Notes: generated by a model from the sequence alone, not told the origin. DNA of 20,893 nt from an archaeon (GCA_029557995.1 JAKQHQ010000017.1:1-20893); one strand, 5' to 3'. Counted from the stretch's first letter, positions 13,233 to 20,712 are shown. A program made the numbers and translations.

Positions 13233-13922
13233 CTAATTTACCACAAATATATTTTTTTCTGTTGTCTCAAACTCCTTGTCGTCAACCTTCAATCTAACAA
13301 GCTCTTTTTTTATCATGCTTCCTTTTGTTATGTCTGTGATTATGCCTGTCTGCCCTATGTATTTCCCGCCGATAAGAAGTGCCTTCCTACCTTTTTCCAA
13401 AGGGTAGTACTCTTTGATTGTGTTGTCCTCCAAGTCAAGCTTGACAGACGCCTTTGTTTTGTAGCCGTTGTTTGTTGTTATTATAGTCCGCCCATCGTTG
13501 GTTGTCAAATGTATCTGCCCTTTCTTTGTTATCTTCTTTCTTACAAGTTTAGTTATCTTGTACTTGCTTTCCTCGTTTGGTATCTCAATCAGACCAATTA
13601 GGCCGTTCTTTGTGTAAGATACCCTATAGCACTTTTTTAGTTTTGGAAGCTCAATAACATCATAAAGCCCAACTGGATAATTCACTGTGCTTACTGGCTT
13701 CTTGTCAACAAGCAACTCCCTATTCCTAACAATGTATGTGGCTTCCCTAAGATTGTCTGCAAGATGCAGGATGTCCCGTAGGATATAGCCAGCAGTAACT
13801 GACATTGCCAAGTTATGTTTGCCTGGGTTTGGCCTTAAAAGAAATGTCTTATACTTTTCTTTCCTAAATACCTTACCGGAAGTCTGTGTCTTCAAAACTT
13901 TTGTACTGCCTTTCTTGGTCAT
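13233..13922 (-). CDS. rps4e: 30S ribosomal protein eS4
   Basis: Small-subunit protein unrelated to uS4 in order but sharing an S4-like RNA-binding part. Family features include LLRPNPGKHNLAMSVTAGYILRD-like residues split around position 30, DVIELPKLKKCYRVSY, GLIGLIEI, and a KOW-type end with GGKYIGQTGIITDI. I start at the ATG at 13922 (229 residues, beginning MTKKGSTKVLK), which resembles the family start MxKKGxxKxLK and is properly spaced after AAAGGCGT; an ATG at 13928 directly abuts that site. It lies between uL24 and uL5. Confidence 0.95.
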   Translation of the reverse strand: MTKKGSTKVLKTQTSGKVFRKEKYKTFLLRPNPGKHNLAMSVTAGYILRDILHLADNLREATYIVRNRELLVDKKPVSTVNYPVGLYDVIELPKLKKCYRVSYTKNGLIGLIEIPNEESKYKITKLVRKKITKKGQIHLTTNDGRTIITTNNGYKTKASVKLDLEDNTIKEYYPLEKGRKALLIGGKYIGQTGIITDITKGSMIKKELVRLKVDDKEFETTEKNIFVVN

Positions 13923-13934
13923 AAACATACGCCT

Positions 13935-14291
13935 TTATTTTCCCTTTTTCAAAAACCTCTTCTTGTCAGTCAACACAAGGTTTGTTATCAATAGCTTGGA
14001 TGCATGAAGTGGTGGGTTCTTCTCCTGCCCTCTTGAGTTTGTTACCTTGATGTCTTTTAAGTGAACTACGCCTTTGTCGTAGTTTACCTTTATGATTGTG
14101 CTTGTCTTGCCTTTGTGGCTACCTCTCATAATCTTGACTGTGTCGCCTTTTCTTACAACCGCCCTCTTTCTGCCTGTCTCTTTTTGCATCGCCTTGTCCA
14201 AGGGGCTGACAAGCAGTCTCCTTTTTGTGTGATAAACTCCTGTCATCTGCCTCTTTCTCTGCTTGCTTGGTTTTATTGTTTTAGTGTTCAT
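13935..14291 (-). CDS. rpl24: 50S ribosomal protein uL24
   Basis: Assembly-initiating large-subunit protein, 118 residues. KPSKQRKRQMTGVYHTKRRL is the archaeal/eukaryotic (L26-like) N-terminal extension; the KOW domain follows with VVRKGDTVKIMRGSHKGKTS, and VTNSRGQEKNPPLHASKLLI ends the family match. GGTGATTGA before the ATG is one of the clearest ribosome-binding sites in the window. Confidence 0.97.
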   Translation of the reverse strand: MNTKTIKPSKQRKRQMTGVYHTKRRLLVSPLDKAMQKETGRKRAVVRKGDTVKIMRGSHKGKTSTIIKVNYDKGVVHLKDIKVTNSRGQEKNPPLHASKLLITNLVLTDKKRFLKKGK

Positions 14292-14304
14292 TCAATCACC
14301 AGAT

Positions 14305-14703
14305 TTAAATCACTGCGCTTGAGAGCCCTGCAATCTTTGGGTATCTCTCTCCAACTTCTTTTGCTACGCAACCTTTGATTTCAGAACCTTTGGGAAAGCC
14401 CTTTGGGTCTGTAAGTACTACTGCGTTGTCCTCAAAGCATACTCTCCAGCCATTCTTTCTCTTATACTCTTTTTTCACCCTGACAACAACAGCCCTTTCC
14501 ATTTTCTTTTTCATTGCTGGCTTCCCTTTTTTGACAACAACATTAACAAGAGACGCGATGCCTGCTATCTGCAAGCCCTTCCTTCTTGTCTTGAAGTTGA
14601 TAACTGATATTATTTCAACCTCCTTTGCGCCACTGTTGTCGCTACACACACATCTGGTGCCTACTGGAAGCCCTCTTGAGATGTTGGCGCTAACTTGCTT
14701 CAT
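14305..14703 (-). CDS. rpl14: 50S ribosomal protein uL14
   Basis: Large-subunit protein at the subunit interface, 132 residues. It has VGTRCVCSDNSGAKEVEIISV near the N terminus, a basic VKKGKPAMKKKMERAVVVRVK segment and RVCFEDNAVVLTDPKGFPKG with GSEIKGCVAKEVGERYPKIA near the end, all close to archaeal consensus. GGTGATGAGGA before the ATG overlaps the end of uS17; the uL14 ATG also overlaps the uS17 stop by four bases. Confidence 0.98.
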   Translation of the reverse strand: MKQVSANISRGLPVGTRCVCSDNSGAKEVEIISVINFKTRRKGLQIAGIASLVNVVVKKGKPAMKKKMERAVVVRVKKEYKRKNGWRVCFEDNAVVLTDPKGFPKGSEIKGCVAKEVGERYPKIAGLSSAVI

Positions 14704-15065
14704 TCCTCATCACCGCTTTCTATACCTTCATATTTGCTTTCTTTATCAGTGATACCTTCAATGTCGTTTACTGCCCCAATCTTTCTTAAAACAACAAATG
14801 ACTTTGTCTTGCTTAGCTTTCTTGTCTCCCCGACTTGTACAACATCCCCAACATTTATGCCCATGCAATCAGGGCAATGCACTGGTAGCTTAATTGTCTT
14901 TTTCATGTATCTCTCGTATTTCCTGATATACTTTGCCTTTTGCAGTTGGATGACTGCTGTCTTGCTTGACTTTTTCTTTATGACAACACCTTCAAGAATT
15001 TTACCTCTCACACTTATCTGCCCATGAATCGGGCAGTTTTTGTCAAGACATGTTTTAGTTTCCAT
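14700..15065 (-). CDS. rps17: 30S ribosomal protein uS17
   Basis: A 121-residue 16S-binding protein of the archaeal/eukaryotic (S11) type. It shows CPIHGQISVRGKILEG near the N terminus, the OB-fold strand KSSKTAVIQL, then YMKKTIKLPVHCPDC and NVGDVVQVGETRKLSKTKSF. Cys6, Cys11, Cys64 and Cys67 could in principle form a metal site. The last 25 residues are an acidic tail. The ATG lies 11 bases inside the end of the Rpp29-like gene, whose GTGAAAGAT codons supply the ribosome-binding site. Confidence 0.97.
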   Translation of the reverse strand: METKTCLDKNCPIHGQISVRGKILEGVVIKKKSSKTAVIQLQKAKYIRKYERYMKKTIKLPVHCPDCMGINVGDVVQVGETRKLSKTKSFVVLRKIGAVNDIEGITDKESKYEGIESGDEE

Positions 15066-15252
15066 AATCTTTCACTTTAAATTTAATTATCTCCCCAAAC
15101 CTGACTGTTGTTACTTTCTTAGCAGTCCTTATCTTAAGCTCATCCCTTGTCTGGTAGATGACTCTCCCATTGACACCAATCTTTGACCTGTCAGAGGAAT
15201 TGAGGATATCAATCTCTTTTCCAATCAGCCAGGAATTCTTGATGTCAAGCAT
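15055..15252 (-). CDS. rnp1: RNase P protein component 1 (Rpp29/Pop4-like), short
   Basis: A 65-residue OB/Sm-like protein that should help RNase P RNA cleave tRNA 5' leaders. LIGKEIDILNSSDRSKIGVNG, GRVIYQTRDELKIRTAK and VTTVRFGEIIKFKV match the Rpp29 core: an LIG start, SxxxxxGxxGxVxxET-like turn and the TLxI-type strand. Archaeal members are usually about 90-130 residues, and the last strand with an RPEDR-like motif is missing here. It overlaps aIF1 by eight bases and uS17 by eleven, a position that is standard for the family (between aIF1 and uS17). Either a minimal Rpp29 or a decayed one; a frameshift is not excluded. Confidence 0.8.
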   Translation of the reverse strand: MLDIKNSWLIGKEIDILNSSDRSKIGVNGRVIYQTRDELKIRTAKKVTTVRFGEIIKFKVKDYGN

Positions 15253-15547
15253 CTATCAGCTCCTCCAGATAACCCTTTTCTATAAGCAACTTCTTTATCC
15301 TTTCCTTCTGCTCGCCCTGAAGCTCAATCACGTTATCCTTGATTGTCCCTCCGCAGGCTAGCTTCTTTTTCAAGTATTTCAGGACCTCTTGTTGCTCGGA
15401 TAGGTCTGAAAAACCTGAAATAAGGGTAGCATACTTTTTGAATTTTTTTCTTTCTGTTCTTATCTTAATCTGCTGTGACTCTTTTGTTCGTAGACCACAA
15501 GTACAGATTGTTTTTGGCAAATGACACACTGGACAAATTTCAACCAT
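15245..15547 (-). CDS. Translation initiation factor aIF1 (SUI1 family)
   Basis: A 100-residue SUI1/eIF1 homologue that binds the small-subunit P site and controls start-codon selection. The N-terminal zinc ribbon has Cys5, Cys8, Cys15 and Cys17 (CPVC, CTC). The SUI1 domain follows with ATLISGFSD at about 40-48, KKLACGGTIKDNVIELQG and the end ERIKKLLIEKGY. It lies between uL29 and the Rpp29-like gene, the usual archaeal location. Confidence 0.95.
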   Translation of the reverse strand: MVEICPVCHLPKTICTCGLRTKESQQIKIRTERKKFKKYATLISGFSDLSEQQEVLKYLKKKLACGGTIKDNVIELQGEQKERIKKLLIEKGYLEELIDA

Positions 15548-15551
15548 AACC

Positions 15552-15788
15552 TTACTTAACCTCCTTCTTGATGCTGTTTAGTTTCTTTTCCTCTATCTTT
15601 AAAAGCTGGTTTTTCTTTGTTAGCAATCTTGCTATTTGCTTTTTTAATGTTTTTTTCTTGCTTGGGTTTGTGGATTTGGTTTTTGAGGCAAGCATGCCTT
15701 TCTCTTTTGCAAGCTCAAGCTTCAGCTCATTAACCTTTGCATCAATCTCGTTAATTGAAGCGATTGCTACTGCTTTTTTCCTTGTCAT
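15552..15788 (-). CDS. rpl29: 50S ribosomal protein uL29
   Basis: A 78-residue two-helix protein near the polypeptide exit tunnel. The family pattern is weak but present: SINEIDAKVNELKLELAKEKG in the first helix and a second helix KKQIARLLTKKNQ with the conserved Ile-Ala-Arg core. The C-terminal tail is Lys-rich and longer than average. The start codon shares a base with the uS3 stop (TAATG), and GTGATTTTG lies just upstream. Position after uS3 is standard. Confidence 0.92.
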   Translation of the reverse strand: MTRKKAVAIASINEIDAKVNELKLELAKEKGMLASKTKSTNPSKKKTLKKQIARLLTKKNQLLKIEEKKLNSIKKEVK

Positions 15789-16669
15789 TACAAAATCACT
15801 CCCCCCATATTATCAACTGTGGTTAATGCCTCTTCTGGCAACTCCATTAACTCTGTCTTTTGTTGGACTTTCTTTGCCTGTTTCTTTTGCTCTTTGCTTT
15901 TGGTTTCAGTGGCTGTGGCTTCTTTTGCTGGCTTTTTCTCCTTTGGTTGTCTTGTTGGTTTATCTTTTGGCTCTGGCTCGCTCTTCTTTTCTTCAAGCTC
16001 TTTTTCTTGCGTCTCAATCTCCTGCGTCCTTTCTTCCTGGGTCTTTTGCTCTTTAGCTAGCTTATACCTGTGGGCCAGCTCGGCAACATCAATCTTGTCA
16101 GAAAACACTGTCTCAGGCTGGACAATCCTTAACCTTATGCCGATTGTGCCAAGCCCTGGAAATGTTGTCTGCTTCTCAAAGGACACAAGGTCTTTCTGGG
16201 CGCCAGCTTTTTTCAGGTAGCCAAAGGCATACCTTGAAGATCTTTTCCTTTGCCCTTTCCCAGCTGTGTTTCCTTTTGCTACAATCTCTGCGCCTACTGC
16301 CCCTGCTGACTTCATTTGTTGCATTGCCCTATTTACAGCTGATTTCCAGGCAACGCCCCTATTGATGTCACTAGCAAGATTCTCAATTATAACGCGTGGG
16401 TCAAGGTCCTTATTTGGGAGCTCACCAATCTCTATGTGCACCTTATTGAGCCCAAAGTTCTGCTCAAGGTCGTCTGTCAAGGCCTTTATGTTATATCCAC
16501 TCTTGCCAATCACAAAGCCAGGCTTTAGGGCATAGATTATCACTCTTGTGGATATTGGGGACTTAATGATGTCAACATCAATAAACCCAGCTGGCTTTAG
16601 CTTCTTTTGTAGGTGCTGGGAGATTGCTATCTTCTTTAGCTTGTCTTTAACAAAAACATTTTCCTTCAT
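15788..16669 (-). CDS. rps3: 30S ribosomal protein uS3 with long charged C-terminal tail
   Basis: Head protein lining the mRNA entry channel. The N-terminal KH domain includes IIYALKPGFVIGKSGYNIKAL (about residues 44-64), and the C-terminal domain has VNRAMQQMKSAGAVGAEIVAKG, GKGQRKRSSRYAFGY and LGTIGIRLRIVQPE. From about residue 210 a tail of about 85 residues follows, very rich in Lys, Glu, Gln and Pro, ending GGVIL. I start at the ATG at 16669 (293 residues); a GTG immediately before it is not needed, since GGAGG at normal spacing lies in the last codons of uL22. Confidence 0.96.
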   Translation of the reverse strand: MKENVFVKDKLKKIAISQHLQKKLKPAGFIDVDIIKSPISTRVIIYALKPGFVIGKSGYNIKALTDDLEQNFGLNKVHIEIGELPNKDLDPRVIIENLASDINRGVAWKSAVNRAMQQMKSAGAVGAEIVAKGNTAGKGQRKRSSRYAFGYLKKAGAQKDLVSFEKQTTFPGLGTIGIRLRIVQPETVFSDKIDVAELAHRYKLAKEQKTQEERTQEIETQEKELEEKKSEPEPKDKPTRQPKEKKPAKEATATETKSKEQKKQAKKVQQKTELMELPEEALTTVDNMGGVIL

Positions 16670-16672
16670 CAC

Positions 16673-17146
16673 TTATTCCTCCACTAGGATAACCTCTATG
16701 TTTGTTGACTTGGATTCCCTTGACTTCCCGCCAATCCTGCCCAACGGTTGTAGCTTGGTTCTTGTTACGCCCTTAACCGAAAACATTGAAAGCACCTTCA
16801 GCCTCTCTGGATCAAGATTTTTGTTTTCAGCGTTAGCCCTAGCTTCCTCCAACAATAACCTTACAAACTTTGCACACTTGACTGGATATCTTCCAATCTT
16901 GGTGCCTCTTTTGCTTGCACCTTTTCTGCTCGGTACTTTTTTAGCATACTTGACAAGTGGAAGGTAGTCCTTTTTCTCTTCAATGTTGGACAGTATCTTT
17001 AAAGCATTGCTTACCTGCATGCCCTTGAAATAATTTCCAAATTCAGTTGCATACTTGACAGATATATGAGCGTTGTGCCTGCAAGCCCTTGCCACTTTTT
17101 TTTCATCAACCTTTTTCTGGAAATTATATTTGTGATCTGATGACAT
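16673..17146 (-). CDS. rpl22: 50S ribosomal protein uL22
   Basis: A 157-residue protein lining the exit tunnel. KVARACRHNAHISVKYATEF is the archaeal N terminus, followed by ALKILSNIEEKKDYLPLVKY, RYPVKCAKFVRLLLEEARANAENK and the tunnel loop region around GRIGGKSRESKSTNIEVIL. TAGTGAT before the ATG is the ribosome-binding site. It lies between uS19 and uS3. Confidence 0.97.
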   Translation of the reverse strand: MSSDHKYNFQKKVDEKKVARACRHNAHISVKYATEFGNYFKGMQVSNALKILSNIEEKKDYLPLVKYAKKVPSRKGASKRGTKIGRYPVKCAKFVRLLLEEARANAENKNLDPERLKVLSMFSVKGVTRTKLQPLGRIGGKSRESKSTNIEVILVEE

Positions 17147-17161
17147 AAAATATCACTAACC

Positions 17162-17545
17162 TTATTTTCTTGTAGCGACTGCAGTACTTGACTTTGTTGC
17201 GCCTATTCCTGCCTTTCCATGCTTGATTCTCTTTCTTGTAAATACAAACTCGCCAAGGTAATGGCAGAGCATGTCTGGCAAGATCTCCACAGGGATAAAC
17301 TCCTTGCCGTTATAGACATAGATTGTCTTACCAACCATCTTTGGGGTGACTATGATATCCCTTCTGTGCGTTCTTATCTTCTTTGCTGGTTTCTTGTTAT
17401 TCTCAAACCTCTCATAGAAAGGGTCGCTGTGGTTTCTTGTAAGATGCCTTTTAGCCCTTGAGTTTGCAATCTTAGCAAAGTCAAGCAAAGACATCTTTTG
17501 CAGTTCCTCCAAGCCGTAACCCATATATTTAAATTCTTCAGCCAT
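17162..17545 (-). CDS. rps19: 30S ribosomal protein uS19
   Basis: Head protein that pairs with uS13. The 127-residue protein has the archaeal lead KYMGYGLEELQKMSLLDFA, RRDIIVTPKMVGKTIYVYNG, then the highly conserved FIPVEILPDMLCHYLGEFVFTRKR and HGKAGIGATKSS at the end. The start is supported by GCGTGAAAAGCA upstream. Standard place between uL2 and uL22. Confidence 0.97.
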   Translation of the reverse strand: MAEEFKYMGYGLEELQKMSLLDFAKIANSRAKRHLTRNHSDPFYERFENNKKPAKKIRTHRRDIIVTPKMVGKTIYVYNGKEFIPVEILPDMLCHYLGEFVFTRKRIKHGKAGIGATKSSTAVATRK

Positions 17546-17567
17546 TGCTTTTCACGCTCTTTCTAAT

Positions 17568-18272
17568 TTACTTTTTCTTTCTGCCTGTTCTCCTTGAGGC
17601 GATTGCACCAACTTTCCTTCCGGATGGTGCATGCCTTGAAGTTGACTTGGAATGCCCAATGTGATGCTGAGAACCACCAAATGGATGGTCAACTGGGTTC
17701 ATAGCCACGCCCCTTACCCTTGGATACTTCTTGCCTTTTGCCTTCATTGCCCAAAACTTTGCGCCAGCAGTGACAAATGGCTTTGTGTGTTTGCCTCCGC
17801 CTGCAATCACTCCGATTGTGGCTCTCGCATCAAGCGGAAACTGCTTTAGCTTTCCTGAAGGTAGCTTGACTGTCACATTGTCCTTCTTGTTCACTAAGAT
17901 TGCTGACTGCCCGCCTGCCCTCACGAACTTCCCGCCATCTCCAAAGTTTTTTTCAATATTAAAGATTGCTGTGCCTGGCTCAATCTCGCCAAGTGGCAAG
18001 ATATTGCCTACTGTCTTTTTGGCTCCAGTGCCGAACTCAATCCTTTGCCCTGTCATCAGCCCCTCTGCGCATATTACATATTCCCTGCTACCGTCAGCCA
18101 TCAATACTTCAGCGACGAGCGCAGACCTGATTGGGTCTGTCATCATGTCCGTGACCTGCCCAGTCAAAAGCTCTTTAGTGGTCTTGTAATTAATGTCGTA
18201 TTTGGCGTGTATTGTTGCCCTGTAGACAGGCCCACCTTTTCCACGTCTTTGAATCTTTAGCCTTCTGCCCAT
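17568..18272 (-). CDS. rpl2: 50S ribosomal protein uL2
   Basis: A peptidyl-transferase-centre support protein. I start at the ATG at 18272 (234 residues), giving the archaeal start MGRRLKIQRRGKGGPVYRA; an in-frame GTG at 18284 is part of the ribosome-binding site GTGATTTGGAAA. Conserved parts are GQRIEFGTGAKKTVGNILPL, GGKFVRAGGQSAILV and the functional loop RGVAMNPVDHPFGGSQHHIG, including the His residue important for activity. Length fits the family. Confidence 0.98.
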   Translation of the reverse strand: MGRRLKIQRRGKGGPVYRATIHAKYDINYKTTKELLTGQVTDMMTDPIRSALVAEVLMADGSREYVICAEGLMTGQRIEFGTGAKKTVGNILPLGEIEPGTAIFNIEKNFGDGGKFVRAGGQSAILVNKKDNVTVKLPSGKLKQFPLDARATIGVIAGGGKHTKPFVTAGAKFWAMKAKGKKYPRVRGVAMNPVDHPFGGSQHHIGHSKSTSRHAPSGRKVGAIASRRTGRKKK

Positions 18273-18288
18273 TTTCCAAATCACATAT

Positions 18289-18558
18289 TTATATTATACC
18301 AAGCTTGTTGGCCAAGTCCTGCGCATTGTAGCCCTTTTTAAGGGTGACAAACGCTTTTTTCCTGTTTTGCCTGTCAAACAATGTTGTGACTGTCTTTACC
18401 TTTACATTATAGAGCTTTTCAACAGCTTCCTTGATGTCTTTTTTTGTTGACAGTTTATTAACAATGAAAACAACCCTGTTGTTTGCTGATATAAGGTTTA
18501 CTGCCTTTTCTGTAATCACAGGATACTCAATCACTTGGTGGTATTCCAACTTATTCAT
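18289..18558 (-). CDS. rpl23: 50S ribosomal protein uL23
   Basis: An exit-site protein that is the docking platform for SRP and other nascent-chain factors. The chosen start is the ATG at 18558 (89 residues): MNKLEYHQVIEYPVITEKAV, with GTGATGTTT upstream overlapping the uL4 stop. ATG at 18564 and GTG at 18567 are closer to that site and less likely. NRVVFIVNKLSTKKDIKEAV, then LYNVKVKTVTTLF and the end KKAFVTLKKGYNAQDLA match uL23. Confidence 0.96.
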   Translation of the reverse strand: MNKLEYHQVIEYPVITEKAVNLISANNRVVFIVNKLSTKKDIKEAVEKLYNVKVKTVTTLFDRQNRKKAFVTLKKGYNAQDLANKLGII

Positions 18559-18563
18559 AAACA

Positions 18564-19373
18564 TCACTTTTCAAACCTTTTCGCTAGTTCCTCAATCGCT
18601 GACTGGCTGTAGATAGTCAACCTACCTGCATGCGTGCCTGGCGCAAGCTCCTTTATGGATAACTGCCTAGCAGTAACAACATCCGCGCCTTCAAGGTTAC
18701 TAAACGCCTTGTAGTTCTTACAGTTTGAAAACACGAAAAGAATGCTTTTCCTTTTCTTGTACTTCCTGCCTCTCATTTTCCCCTTGCCTGCCCTGATTGT
18801 CTTTTTCTGCTTTGCCTTCAAGATGTCCTTGTCTAAGCCAAGCTTTTCAAGGGTTTTGTAGACGCTTATGGTCTTTTCAAGCTCTTCTATCTTATTGTCA
18901 AATATGATTGGCAATGTTATGTTTTCCTGCAAGATGTGCCCCCTCTTGCTCACCAAATCCCTATCTGCGGTTGCTGAAACAGCAGAGATTATTGCTTTTG
19001 TCCTTTCCTTGCTGTTTATCTTCCTGATTAGGTTTTTTGTAACGACTGGGGGGTGTGCCTTTGGTCCGCCGACTGCCTGACTTACTCCCATTACCCTACC
19101 TGACATAAGCACCCTTCTGTTTTTTGTCCTTGGTAACCTTGCCTTTCCTGTGTTAATTGTGATGTTTGCCTTGTTTTCCTTTCTTCTGCCTATGTATTCT
19201 GCTGTGTAGCCCCTGTTTGAGTAAGGAGATACGCCCATTGGCTGGTATTCCTTGGATTGGCTTGAGATAATTGCTTTCTTGATAAGATCTGGTCTGTATT
19301 CTGTCTTGAAATACTCAGGTAGCTCTATCTCCCTTATAGCTTTCCCATCCAAATCATAAACATTTGCTTTCAT
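18564..19373 (-). CDS. rpl4: 50S ribosomal protein uL4
   Basis: A tunnel-constriction protein of 269 residues of the archaeal/eukaryotic type. Matches include FKTEYRPDLIKKAIISSQS, the tunnel loop region with RRVLMSGRVMGVSQAVGGPKAHPPV, SKERTKAIISAVSATADRDLV, KGKMRGRKYKKRKSILFV and the end VTARQLSIKELAPGTHAGRL. The ribosome-binding site before the ATG at 19373 (GGGTTAT) is weak. It lies after uL3 and overlaps uL23. Confidence 0.97.
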   Translation of the reverse strand: MKANVYDLDGKAIREIELPEYFKTEYRPDLIKKAIISSQSKEYQPMGVSPYSNRGYTAEYIGRRKENKANITINTGKARLPRTKNRRVLMSGRVMGVSQAVGGPKAHPPVVTKNLIRKINSKERTKAIISAVSATADRDLVSKRGHILQENITLPIIFDNKIEELEKTISVYKTLEKLGLDKDILKAKQKKTIRAGKGKMRGRKYKKRKSILFVFSNCKNYKAFSNLEGADVVTARQLSIKELAPGTHAGRLTIYSQSAIEELAKRFEK

Positions 19374-19393
19374 AGATGATAACCCTTAAAAAA

Positions 19394-20374
19394 TCATTTG
19401 GCAATAAAATTGATGTCAGCAATCTCTAGTTTTGTCCTTGGCTCCCTAAGAGTGTGTCTTAGGGCAACTACCCTCTTGGTTGTGCCTGGAACAGAGCCAG
19501 AAAGTACTGCATACTTGTTTTTTAGTAGCCCATAGTTCTTGAAGCCACCTTTCCTGTTTATCTTGTCTACATCTGAATCAACCATAAGTAGCTTTTTGTT
19601 GCTTTCAGTTCTGCTATGATAGCCATACTGCCCAGCTCTTGCAATTGTGTACATTATTGTTGCTGGGTGCCATGGGTTGATAGAGCCTACATGCCTCTGG
19701 GACTTGTTTGCCTTTCTCCTCTGTACCTTGATATTAAACCTCTCAACAACGCCTGTTGTGCCGTAGCCAGTAGTCACAGCCTTGGCGTCTATGTAATCGT
19801 CTGGCTTGAACACCTCATCAATTGAGATGGTCTTGCCTAGCTTCTCTTTTAGGTAATTTAACTGCTCGTCGTAGGTACTTGACAATGGCAACTCCACGAT
19901 GACTGGCTTTTTCTGGCCGACTCCAGTTGCCTTGTAATTGACTGTTGCTATGAGTGCAATAGAATCTGCCTCGTCCTTTCTTTTCAAGGCATCAGTATAA
20001 GACAAGGCCTTTTTCTGCTTCTTGCCAGTTACCCTTTTTTTGAAATCTGCGTCTTGGACCGTAAACTCAAAGACCGCTTTTTTTCCTGACATTATCTTGT
20101 CTATCTTGTAAAACCTTGCGCCAGCAACCTTAAGGTCTGGGGTTTCAAGGACAGTCACAGGCACTGATATCTCCTGTCCATAGCTAGAAGAGCCCTTCTT
20201 TGCGTTTTTCGCTAACAGATAGGTACTACCTGCCTTTATACCATAAAAGCAAAGAGGTTTGCAAGCATCTGCCTTTGGCTTGCCATAGCTATTAAACTTT
20301 GGGACTATGCTGTCTGCCCTTTTCCTTGGGTAGTATGCCATTGAGCCAGCTCTTGGCTTGTTTCTATTACTCAT
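19394..20374 (-). CDS. rpl3: 50S ribosomal protein uL3
   Basis: A large-subunit assembly protein reaching towards the peptidyl-transferase centre, 326 residues. It begins with the archaeal KPRAGSMAYYPRKRADS, has GIKAGSTYLL, a central TGYGTTGVVERFNIKVQRRKANK-like region (quoted here only by its TTGVVERF core), GSINPWHPATIMYTIARAGQ with the modified-tunnel Trp, GQYGYHSRTESNKK and VALRHTLREPR near the end. It is the first ribosomal gene of the run. No convincing GGTGA site precedes the ATG, unlike most genes here. A TATA-like box lies about 60 bp upstream. Confidence 0.97.
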   Translation of the reverse strand: MSNRNKPRAGSMAYYPRKRADSIVPKFNSYGKPKADACKPLCFYGIKAGSTYLLAKNAKKGSSSYGQEISVPVTVLETPDLKVAGARFYKIDKIMSGKKAVFEFTVQDADFKKRVTGKKQKKALSYTDALKRKDEADSIALIATVNYKATGVGQKKPVIVELPLSSTYDEQLNYLKEKLGKTISIDEVFKPDDYIDAKAVTTGYGTTGVVERFNIKVQRRKANKSQRHVGSINPWHPATIMYTIARAGQYGYHSRTESNKKLLMVDSDVDKINRKGGFKNYGLLKNKYAVLSGSVPGTTKRVVALRHTLREPRTKLEIADINFIAK

Positions 20375-20430
20375 AAATTATCGTTTTTTAGTTAAATGTG
20401 TCATTGCCTGCTTTAATAGTTATCTTGCAG

Positions 20431-20442
20431 ATTTTAAAAACC
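20431..20442 (-). promoter_or_regulatory. Proximal TATA-like box of the uL3 run
   Basis: On the minus strand GGTTTTTAAAAT is centred about 62 bp before the uL3 ATG, predicting initiation near 20411 and a leader of roughly 37 nt. It is the nearest good candidate for the promoter of the long ribosomal transcript. The rest of the 20375-20776 gap holds no gene I can support. Confidence 0.45.
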
Positions 20443-20469
20443 TTATCAAAGACAAAATGTAGAAATAGT

Positions 20470-20520
20470 GTTCTTGTTTATTTTTTGGAAAGCTCATATC
20501 TATTCTCTCCAAAAAAGAAC
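20470..20520. repeat. Inverted repeat in the uL3 upstream region
   Basis: TTTTTTGGA (20481-20489) is the exact reverse complement of TCCAAAAAA (20508-20516), separated by 18 bases, and GTTC (20470-20473) with GAAC (20517-20520) can extend the stem across a bulge. It lies upstream of the proximal TATA box and downstream of the distal one, so it would be in a leader only if the distal promoter is used. Confidence 0.45.
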
Positions 20521-20697
20521 ATATCTCTGCATTTAATTGCCCATAGAGCAAGAAGCAAAGTTACTTTACTTTTCTTTTGTTTTTTTTGCTTTTTGCTTGC
20601 ATCAGGCAAACAGTCTACAGAAAAGTCAATCAAAAGATTAACTTCAATAAAAGGTCTCTAAAGAGATTAGAAAAAACTCTAATCAGTTAATAAAATT

Positions 20698-20712
20698 TAT
20701 TTATATATAGAA
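20698..20712 (-). promoter_or_regulatory. Distal TATA-like box upstream of uL3
   Basis: CTATATATAAATAAA on the minus strand is a strong-looking TATA element, but lies over 300 bp before uL3. It would give a long leader containing the inverted repeats at 20665-20684 and 20470-20520, or drive an unseen short RNA. It may equally be chance in AT-rich DNA. Confidence 0.3.

Noticed and set aside
15568..16056. Plus-strand 162-codon frame opposite uS3 and uL29
   Set aside because: It is the antisense shadow of two clear ribosomal genes, with runs of Phe, Leu and Ser mirroring the Lys/Glu-rich tail.
20415..20494. Minus-strand 25-codon frame starting MSFPKNKQEHYF with GGAGAG upstream
   Set aside because: It is very short, runs through the proximal TATA box and its start lies inside the inverted repeat; there is no independent support.
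20398..20661. Plus-strand 87-codon frame upstream of uL3
   Set aside because: It starts at GTG without a ribosome-binding site, has a Phe/Ser/Leu-rich composition typical of AT-rich non-coding DNA and covers the probable uL3 promoter in antisense.
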